From the NCBI GenBank assembly GCA_018713425.1, contig DVOT01000003.1, forward strand, positions 1-8,399: DNA of 8,399 bases. Direction: 5' to 3'. Origin of the DNA: Alectryocaccomicrobium faecavium (GTDB taxonomy: Bacteria; Bacillota; Clostridia; Christensenellales; Aristaeellaceae). The position numbers and the translations under genes were made by a program. Below, piece after piece: positions 1-4,926 of this stretch. The notes beneath the pieces are model-generated. The model made no database searches, was not told the origin of the DNA, and saw only the letters and a program-made list of their open reading frames with translations. Within the stretch, counting starts at the first letter, position 1, and every line of letters starts with the position of its first letter.

Positions 1-87
1 GCGCCCAGCGCAGACATTGGCACATATGGCACCTGCCCGGCGGGCTGCGTCTATTGCTACGCCCGCGGCCATCGCGCCGCGCGCTGA
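1..87 (+). CDS. DUF1848-type protein, C-terminal end only (partial)
   Basis: Frame 1 is open from the first base to a TGA at 85-87 and encodes the last 28 residues of a protein that begins upstream of the window. The fragment reads DIGTYGTCPAGCVYCYARG, which matches the end of the DUF1848 family: a DIG-Y-x-C stretch followed by a CxxxCxxC cluster (CPAGCVYC) and YA. CxxxCxxC is the spacing radical-SAM enzymes use to bind a 4Fe-4S cluster, so DUF1848 proteins are suspected metalloproteins, but their reaction is not known to me. Only 8 residues follow YCYA here. From memory, family members usually carry a longer tail ending near a 'SPLL' stretch, so this end may be shortened. The assignment rests on the tail alone, since the body of the protein cannot be seen. 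Confidence 0.72.
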   Translation, partial: APSADIGTYGTCPAGCVYCYARGHRAAR

Positions 88-89
88 CC

Positions 90-118
90 TTGTATCTTAA
101 AGCGCCCCGTGCTATAAT
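90..118 (+). promoter_or_regulatory. Sigma-A-type promoter with extended -10 for the DUF6125 operon
   Basis: A perfect -10 TATAAT (113-118) is preceded by TGC, giving an extended -10. A weak -35 TTGTAT (90-95) sits 17 bases upstream. The expected transcription start is near 125, leaving a leader of about 23 bases before the ATG at 148, which contains the GGGAGG ribosome-binding site (135-140). The -35 begins 2 bases after the stop of the preceding gene, so a new transcription unit starts in a very short gap. The 12 bases GTGCTATAATGG (109-120) recur exactly at the secA promoter. Confidence 0.75.
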
Positions 119-147
119 GGCAAAAACAAAACGCGGGAGGCAACGCT

Positions 148-678
148 ATGGGCAAAAACGCGGCGCTGGACAAACTGAGCCGGGAAGATCTCCTCGAACT
201 GATCGGCATCTACGCCAAAAACTGGCTGGCGCTGGACGGCGTCTGGTTCCAGTCCATCGAACGCACCGAGGGCATGGACGCCGCGATGTACCACGACGGC
301 CAGGCTTGGGAGCGCTTTACGGCCATCGAAGCCAAACGCCTGAAGGCGTTCCTGGGCCTCGGGGAGCATCCCGGGCTGGAAGGGCTGGAAAAGGCGCTGA
401 GCCTGCGCTTTTACGCCAACCTGAACGAAGCCACCGCGGAATACGCGGACGGCGCGCTGATCTACACCATGAAAAAATGCCGCGTGCAAACCGCGCGGGA
501 GCGCAAGGGCATGCCCTGGCACCCCTGCAAGAGCGTGGGTCTGGTGGAATACGCCGGCTTTGCCCGGGCCATCGACGAGCGCATTGCCTGCGAATGCCTC
601 AGCTGCTATCCCGACGTGGCGGACGATACCTGCTGCTGCAAATGGGCGTTCCGCCTGCAGGAATCCGGGAAGGAATAG
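148..678 (+). CDS. DUF6125 family cysteine-rich protein
   Basis: This 176-residue protein of unknown function is recognised as DUF6125 from its conserved N-terminal segment (EDLLELIGIYAKNWLALDG, about residues 13-31), the central ERFTAIEAKR segment (55-64) and the Cys/His-rich C-terminal part. The latter has C111, H125 and C127, then ECECLSCYPD with C148, C150 and C153, then a run of three cysteines (C162-C164). Such clustered Cys/His residues suggest a metal or iron-sulfur site, but which residues bind is inference. No signal peptide or membrane segment is visible, so it is probably cytosolic. The start is supported by GGGAGG 7 bases before the ATG and by the promoter just upstream. It is the first gene of the apparent operon; the ribosome-binding site of the next gene overlaps its 3' end. 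I recall the family as related in sequence to L-2-amino-thiazoline-4-carboxylic acid hydrolase-like proteins, but an enzymatic role here is unproven. Confidence 0.85.
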   Translation: MGKNAALDKLSREDLLELIGIYAKNWLALDGVWFQSIERTEGMDAAMYHDGQAWERFTAIEAKRLKAFLGLGEHPGLEGLEKALSLRFYANLNEATAEYADGALIYTMKKCRVQTARERKGMPWHPCKSVGLVEYAGFARAIDERIACECLSCYPDVADDTCCCKWAFRLQESGKE

Positions 679-683
679 CCGCC

Positions 684-2105
684 ATGCGCAAGACGTACAT
701 CACCCGCATGCCCGATAAGGCGGGCGCGTTTTTGCGCGCCAGCAAAGCCATCGCCGCCGCCGGCGGAAACATCGTGCGCGTGAACTACAACAAAGCCGTG
801 GACACGCACACGCTGTTCATCGAAGTTTCCGCCGGGGCGGAGCAGCATGCGCAGATCGCCGGACGCCTGGCAGAATGCGGTTATCTGGCGGATGCGCAGG
901 AGGCGCGCAAGCAAATCCTGATGATCGAGCTGAAGCTTGCCGACCATCCCGGCTCAGTCACGCCTGTGTTGGAAGTGCTAAGCCGCCACCGCGTCAACAT
1001 TTCCTACATCAGCTCCCAGGAAAACGGCACCGCCTACCAAAACTTCAAAATGGGCCTATTGATCGAGGATGCGCGCGAAATCCAGCGCCTGATCGAGGAG
1101 ATTTCCCGCATTTGCGAAATTCACATCCTCGATTACGAAGTCACCGGCCGCCTGCTGGACGGCGCCGTGTTTTACATCACATTCGCCAACACCATGCGCC
1201 AGATCCTGGGCCTGTCGCAGGAGGAAACCAACACCGTGCTTATCCACGCCAACCGGCTGATGCAAATTCTGGATGAGCAGGGCAAATCCCCGCTGCAAAC
1301 CTTTGATTACATCCGGCGCTTCGCCCGCTTTGTGGTGGATCACAGGGGCGAGCGTTTCCGCGCGCGCGTGAGCGCCGAGCCGCTCGCCGCCTCCCTCACG
1401 CTCACAACCATCGAGCCGCCCTGCGGCAGCAATGCCTATGTGCTGGAATATGGGGATGAGCTACTCTTTATCGACAGCGGCTTCGCCTGCTACGCGGACG
1501 AAATGCGCGCGCTGCTTTCCGCGCTCTTTCCCGGATTCGCGCGCAGGCGCAAGCGCGCCTTTCTCACCCACGCGGACATCGACCACGCCGGCCTTTTGAA
1601 CCAGTTTGAAGAAGTTTGCATGAGCCAAAATTGCTACGCCAACTTTGCCGCCGAGCGCGAGGGAAAGCCCAATTTCCGCGAGCAGAACCCGTTGCACGCC
1701 CCCTATTGCGCGCTGAGCAAAATCATTTCCCAATACGTTCCGCCCGAAGCCAGCCGCTGCGCCGTCGTGGGGGAAAAGCGGGACGGCGCTTTGCTTTCGT
1801 GGATTGGCTCGCGGGCTTTCGGGCCGTGGACGTTCGATTTTTACGAGGGCAACGGCGGCCACGTGACGGGCGAAACCGTGATCGTTTGCGCGGCGCTGAA
1901 GCTGGTGTTCAGCGGGGACATTTACGTCAATATCAAGGGGTTTTCGCCGGAGCAGCAGGAATTCAACCGCCTCGCGCCCTTCCTGATGACCGGCGTGGAT
2001 TCGCAGCCCGCCCTGGCGAAGGAAACGCGCGAATTTTTGCGCCGGGCATATCCCGGCTTTCTCTTCTGCCCCGGCCACGGCCCGGCGCAAAGGTTGGGCG
2101 CTTGA
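684..2105 (+). CDS. Tandem ACT domains fused to a metallo-beta-lactamase-fold hydrolase
   Basis: The protein has 473 residues. Residues 1-70 (TYITRMPDKAGAFLRASKAI, then a GGNIVRVNY strand) and about 77-155 (MIELKLADHPGSVTPVLEVL, then RVNISYIS) are two ACT-like regulatory domains, the fold that senses amino acids or related small molecules. A helical linker of about 80 residues follows. Residues from about 230 to the end form an MBL-fold domain: THADIDHAG with H296, D298, D300 and H301; GGHVTGE with H393; SGD with D412; and CPGHGP with H465. The usual HxHxDH motif is therefore HxDxDH, with Asp in place of the second His, while the other expected metal ligands are present. The start is ATG 684, with AAGGA (670-674) 9 bases upstream inside the end of the DUF6125 gene. 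The frame is open back to position 54, but that extension overlaps the preceding gene and is low-quality coding. The 5-base gap implies translational coupling with DUF6125. Substrate and ligand are unknown. It is probably a cytosolic hydrolase controlled by a small molecule (inference). Confidence 0.85.
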   Translation: MRKTYITRMPDKAGAFLRASKAIAAAGGNIVRVNYNKAVDTHTLFIEVSAGAEQHAQIAGRLAECGYLADAQEARKQILMIELKLADHPGSVTPVLEVLSRHRVNISYISSQENGTAYQNFKMGLLIEDAREIQRLIEEISRICEIHILDYEVTGRLLDGAVFYITFANTMRQILGLSQEETNTVLIHANRLMQILDEQGKSPLQTFDYIRRFARFVVDHRGERFRARVSAEPLAASLTLTTIEPPCGSNAYVLEYGDELLFIDSGFACYADEMRALLSALFPGFARRRKRAFLTHADIDHAGLLNQFEEVCMSQNCYANFAAEREGKPNFREQNPLHAPYCALSKIISQYVPPEASRCAVVGEKRDGALLSWIGSRAFGPWTFDFYEGNGGHVTGETVIVCAALKLVFSGDIYVNIKGFSPEQQEFNRLAPFLMTGVDSQPALAKETREFLRRAYPGFLFCPGHGPAQRLGA

Positions 2106-2139
2106 CGGCGCAAATCCCATTTTCGAGGAGGACAATCGC

Positions 2140-3264
2140 ATGAAAAAGCATTATGACGTGGCGGCCTATATCTGGCCCGCCTACACCGGCGACGAGCCGC
2201 GCACGCGCATCTTCTGGCCCGAAGGCATGGGCGAGTGGCAATCGGTGAGATCCGCCGTGGCCAAGTTCCCCGGCCACCAGTGGCCGCGCAAGCCCCTGTG
2301 GGGCTATGTGAACGAGGCGGATCCCTATGTGATGGAAATGGAGATCCAGGCGGCCGTGGACCACGGCGTGAACGTGTTCATCTACGACTGGTACTGGTAC
2401 GACCGCCGCCCCTTCCTGGAAAACTGCTTAAACGACGGCTTCCTCAAGGCCAAAAACAACGGCCAGATGAAATTCTATCTCATGTGGGCCAACCACGACG
2501 CGGTGTCCCTGTGGGATAAGCGCACCAGCGACGATTTGGGCGCGCTCATCTGGGATGGCGGCGTGGATTTTGCGGAATTCCAGCGCGCCATGCGGCGGGT
2601 GATCGAAAAATACTTCCATCTGCCGAACTACTACACCATCGACGGCAAGCCCGTGTTCATGATTTACGACATTCCCAAGCTCGTGAAGGGCCTGGGCGGC
2701 GTGGACGCGGCGCGCCGCGCGCTGGACTGGTTCCGCGAGGCCTGCGTGCAGGATGGCCTGCCCGGGCTGCACCTGCAATTCACCATGTGGAACGACGCCG
2801 TGACCAACGTGAGCGGCGTGGACGGCGGCAAGGGCGTGCGGGCCGAGGAATTCCATTCTCTGGGCTTCGACAGCGCCACGCACTATCAATTCGTGCATTT
2901 CCTCTCCAATGTGGACCGCGATTATGCCGATCTGCTGCCGGAAGTGAAGGCCGAGTGGGAACAGCTGGAAAAGCGCTTCCCCTTCCCCTATTTCCCGCAC
3001 GTTTCCGTGGGCTGGGACAACAACCCCCGCTTTCACGCCTTCCGCCCCGGCGTGATGCGCGATTGCACGCCCGAAAAGATCGAGCGCGCGCTCCTCCTGG
3101 CGCGCGACTACGTGGACAGCCACCCGAACCAGCCCCCGCTGGTGACCATCAACAGCTGGAACGAGTGGACGGAAACCAGCTACCTCGAGCCGGACGACCT
3201 GTATGGCTATGGCTATCTCGAAGCTATCCGCCGAGTGTTCCTGGAAAACGGCCCCGTGCAATAA
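2140..3264 (+). CDS. GH99-like / WbsX-type glycan-active protein
   Basis: This 374-residue protein belongs to the WbsX / 'glycoside hydrolase family 99-like' group. The hallmark is the C-terminal NSWNEWTETSYLEPD at residues 338-352. Further support comes from the N-terminal AAYIWPAY (8-15), the strand VNVFIYDWYWYD (77-88), and the middle IDGKPVFMIYDIP segment, all typical of this TIM-barrel-like fold. Members occur in O-antigen and polysaccharide clusters and are annotated either as glycosyltransferases or as endo-acting glycosidases, so the reaction cannot be decided from sequence alone. There is no signal peptide or membrane span, so it should act in the cytosol. Its length is usual for the family. 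The ATG at 2140 has a strong GAGGAGG (2125-2131) 8 bases upstream. It lies 34 bases after the ACT-MBL gene with no terminator or promoter seen between, so it is probably the last gene of the operon. No other glycan genes are in the window, so it is an orphan member here. Confidence 0.85.
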   Translation: MKKHYDVAAYIWPAYTGDEPRTRIFWPEGMGEWQSVRSAVAKFPGHQWPRKPLWGYVNEADPYVMEMEIQAAVDHGVNVFIYDWYWYDRRPFLENCLNDGFLKAKNNGQMKFYLMWANHDAVSLWDKRTSDDLGALIWDGGVDFAEFQRAMRRVIEKYFHLPNYYTIDGKPVFMIYDIPKLVKGLGGVDAARRALDWFREACVQDGLPGLHLQFTMWNDAVTNVSGVDGGKGVRAEEFHSLGFDSATHYQFVHFLSNVDRDYADLLPEVKAEWEQLEKRFPFPYFPHVSVGWDNNPRFHAFRPGVMRDCTPEKIERALLLARDYVDSHPNQPPLVTINSWNEWTETSYLEPDDLYGYGYLEAIRRVFLENGPVQ

Positions 3265-3299
3265 CTGGGATCTTTCTACGACACACCGGGAAATCCCAG
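3265..3299. terminator. Dyad in the convergent gap (possible weak bidirectional terminator)
   Basis: A perfect 7-base inverted repeat CTGGGAT (3265-3271) / ATCCCAG (3293-3299) begins at the first base after the stop of the GH99-like gene, with a 21-base loop. It lies in the 43-base gap between two convergent genes, where a shared terminator would be expected. No T-run follows on either strand, so as an intrinsic terminator it is weak. Confidence 0.3.
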
Positions 3300-3307
3300 C
3301 CTATCCC

Positions 3308-3937
3308 TCAGAAAATATATCCGCAAAAGTCCAATGCCCAGTGAACCAGAACCGGCACGGCAATCGTGCCGGTTTGTTTGAATAAAAATGCATAAAATGC
3401 CGTGCCAACGATTCCCCCGCCGATATTGCTGAAAATCTCCCACCATGAGGCGCGAAGAACGGCAAAAGAAAAAATGCCATGCGCCAAGCCGTATAGAAGG
3501 CCGCTGACCAGCACAGCCATACAAAAAGAGCTTTCCGCATAAAGCCTTTCGAATAGATACCCTCTGAAAACAAGTTCTTCGCCGCATGCCACCACCAGTA
3601 GATAATAGAAAAAAGCGTACAGGGTATAAAAAGACGCATGCCGCAGCGCCACGCACACTGCCACCAGGGCAGAGGCCACGCACACAATAGCGCTAAAGAA
3701 CTTCTTTGTTATTCCCGCCTCTTGTGCACGAGGTTGTCCGCCCCTGCAATACGCGAAAGCAAATGGCGCGATCAACAGCATTTGCAAAAAATCGTGCCGG
3801 ATTTGCAGCAGGATGTTTCCGTCGTATATATCCTCCATCGAATTGTGCGGCACAAATTTAGCCGCTACCGTCGCAACTGCAATATAAAAAATCACGGATA
3901 CAATGGGCTTCCAGTACTGCTTTATCTTGTATTCCAT
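3308..3937 (-). CDS. CPBP family intramembrane glutamic endopeptidase (CAAX-protease/Rce1-like)
   Basis: This is a 209-residue polytopic membrane protein with hydrophobic stretches at about residues 11-29, 52-63, 81-97, 105-118, 138-160 and 177-197. The three motifs of the CPBP (ABI/Rce1) family are present: EELVFRGYLFERL with E120, E121 and R125; LLYGLAHGIF with H153; and HWALD with H199 and D203. These residues form the active site of intramembrane glutamate peptidases. Bacterial members cleave peptides or act in bacteriocin production, immunity or surface-protein processing; the substrate here is unknown. I chose the ATG at 3937 because AAGGA lies 9 bases upstream; an in-frame ATG at 3964 would place that site inside the gene. 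It stands alone on the - strand, convergent with the operon and divergent from yunB. It is about 46% GC in two lines I counted, against about 67% in a secA line, which with its very strong promoter suggests horizontal acquisition. Confidence 0.9.
   Translation of the reverse strand: MEYKIKQYWKPIVSVIFYIAVATVAAKFVPHNSMEDIYDGNILLQIRHDFLQMLLIAPFAFAYCRGGQPRAQEAGITKKFFSAIVCVASALVAVCVALRHASFYTLYAFFYYLLVVACGEELVFRGYLFERLYAESSFCMAVLVSGLLYGLAHGIFSFAVLRASWWEIFSNIGGGIVGTAFYAFLFKQTGTIAVPVLVHWALDFCGYIF
3350..3379 (+). terminator. Candidate intrinsic terminator of the DUF6125-MBL-GH99 operon
   Basis: A 10-base stem AACCGGCACG (3350-3359) / CGTGCCGGTT (3365-3374) with a 5-base loop GCAAT is followed on the + strand by TTTGTTTG. 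This is the shape of a Rho-independent terminator, 85 bases after the stop of the GH99-like gene. It lies inside the 3' coding end of the convergent CPBP gene, so it would function only in + strand transcripts. On the - strand the stem is not followed by a comparable T-run. Confidence 0.5.
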
Positions 3938-4033
3938 AGCCGCTCTTCCTTTTCTGGCATACACTTGCAGATAATCTCAAGCCACCGGTGGAAAGAAATG
4001 TTGTCATAGGTTAATCCAAACTAACCAAATACC

Positions 4034-4062
4034 ATTATACAACACCCCCTCAGAAATGTCAA
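4034..4062 (-). promoter_or_regulatory. Exact-consensus promoter of the CPBP gene
   Basis: On the - strand, -35 TTGACA (complement of 4057-4062) and -10 TATAAT (complement of 4034-4039) both match the sigma-A/sigma-70 consensus exactly, with the ideal 17-base spacer. Transcription would start near 4027, giving a leader of about 90 bases before the ATG at 3937. The leader starts with a small dyad (GGTTA 4009-4013 / TAACC 4022-4026) and contains the 10-base palindrome CCACCGGTGG (3982-3991), either of which could be an operator or a 5' stabilising hairpin. No known riboswitch is recognised. Confidence 0.85.
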
Positions 4063-4157
4063 CTGCGAACGATTCCAACAGGCTTTTGCCGCCGCACCGA
4101 TTCCCCCGCGCGCGAATAGGATACACCAGGACACAGCGCAAGAGGGTGTTATTCTTG

Positions 4158-4820
4158 GTGAAGCGGTTTTTCCTGCGGATGCTCAAGATCCGGCTGTTAT
4201 ACATATCCCTGGGCCTGGTCATTCTGGCGGGCGTGCTGGTGATGATCGCCTTTCGCAACCTGACGCCACTGCTGGTGGCCATGAGCGAGGCGCGCGCCAA
4301 GCAGCTGGCGGTGGAAGCCATCAACCAGGCGGTGGACGAGGTGATGGACGAAAACCTTTCCTACGACGCGCTGGTGACGGCCATTCCCGATGAAAACGGG
4401 CAAATCGCCATGCTGGTGGCCAACACCATGAAGATGAACGACCTGGCCAGCGCGGCGGCGCTGGCCGCGCAGCGCAACCTGGGCGAGCTGGAAGACCAGG
4501 GCGTGGAATTGCCGTTGGGATCGGCGCTGGGCATCAGCCTGTTCAGCGGCATGGGGCCAGACATCCGCGTGAGCGTGGTGCCGGTCGGCTCGGTGACCAC
4601 GCGCTTTGTGACCAAATTCGAATCCGCGGGCATCAACCAGACGCGGCACGAGATTTCGCTGGAGGCCACCACCACCATGCGCATCGTCATCCCCACGGGC
4701 ACGGATACCATCCAGGTGACCTCGACCATCCCCATCGCCGAATCCATCATCGTAGGCACGGTGCCGGAGAGCTATGTAAACGTGCCGGACGTGGATTCCA
4801 TGCTGAATATGGCGCCATAA
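4158..4820 (+). CDS. yunB: Sporulation protein YunB
   Basis: This protein is 220 residues from the chosen start. A short basic N-terminus is followed by one membrane segment (about residues 13-32). After that comes the YunB domain: AINQAVDEVM, a Q-x-N-L-G segment, ELPLGSALGISLFSGMGPDI, the signature AGINQTRHEI (about 157-166), and the end IPIAESIIVGTVPESYVNVP. In Bacillus subtilis, YunB is a sigma-E-controlled protein needed for normal spore formation and is thought to be membrane-anchored in the mother cell; the same role is inferred here. The start is uncertain. The frame is open to an ATG at 4056, but that ATG lacks a ribosome-binding site and lies on the CPBP promoter. GTG 4158 has GAGGGTG (4142-4148) 9 bases upstream; TTG 4155 and GTG 4146 are alternatives. 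A GGATACACC stretch near 4119-4127 faintly resembles a sigma-E -10, but I see no good -35. The gene is divergent from CPBP. Confidence 0.88.
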   Translation: MKRFFLRMLKIRLLYISLGLVILAGVLVMIAFRNLTPLLVAMSEARAKQLAVEAINQAVDEVMDENLSYDALVTAIPDENGQIAMLVANTMKMNDLASAAALAAQRNLGELEDQGVELPLGSALGISLFSGMGPDIRVSVVPVGSVTTRFVTKFESAGINQTRHEISLEATTTMRIVIPTGTDTIQVTSTIPIAESIIVGTVPESYVNVPDVDSMLNMAP

Positions 4821-4826
4821 GATCCG

Positions 4827-4880
4827 CCCGCGCGCGGCGCAACGCAAACGGAACCTTCCCGTGCTTGCGCCGCGCGCGGG
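4827..4880. repeat. Perfect 16-base inverted repeat overlapping the secA promoter
   Basis: CCCGCGCGCGGCGCAA (4827-4842) is repeated exactly in inverted form at 4865-4880, separated by 22 bases that can form a smaller inner hairpin (ACGGAA 4848-4853 with TTCCCGT 4856-4862, one bulge). The left arm starts 7 bases after the yunB stop. The right arm contains the -35 TTGCGC of the secA promoter and 10 bases of its spacer. In yunB transcripts the repeat would fold into a very stable stem that could block read-through, but no T-run follows, so it is not a standard intrinsic terminator. It could also be a protein-binding site acting on secA. Confidence 0.85.
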
Positions 4881-4893
4881 AATGTGCTATAAT
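4865..4893 (+). promoter_or_regulatory. secA promoter with extended -10
   Basis: The -10 TATAAT (4888-4893) is exact and preceded by TGC (extended -10). The -35 TTGCGC (4865-4870) matches only in its first three bases, at 17-base spacing. Transcription would start near 4900, about 27 bases before the TTG start, leaving just enough room for the GGAGG ribosome-binding site (4914-4918). The promoter's location rules out the GTG at 4861 as the secA start. Confidence 0.8.
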
Positions 4894-4926
4894 GGGGCGA
4901 CTCAAGGACTGATGGAGGACAGAGGT

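Noticed and set aside
54..683. N-terminal extension of the ACT-MBL frame back to position 54
   Set aside because: It overlaps the whole DUF6125 gene in another frame, has a low-complexity Arg/Gly-rich product, and would start before the promoter. ATG 684 has a ribosome-binding site and begins exactly at the ACT domain.
3409..4109. 12-base direct repeat CGATTCCCCCGC at 3409-3420 and 4098-4109, possibly bordering the CPBP cassette
   Set aside because: The first copy lies inside the CPBP coding sequence (a Gly-rich conserved segment), so it cannot mark the edge of an inserted cassette. Chance similarity is likely.
4861..4926. Upstream secA starts at GTG 4861 or ATG 4912
   Set aside because: GTG 4861 lies upstream of the -10 and would not be transcribed from the secA promoter. 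ATG 4912 lacks a good ribosome-binding site and would place GGAGG within the coding sequence. SecA proteins usually begin close to the residues encoded from 4927.
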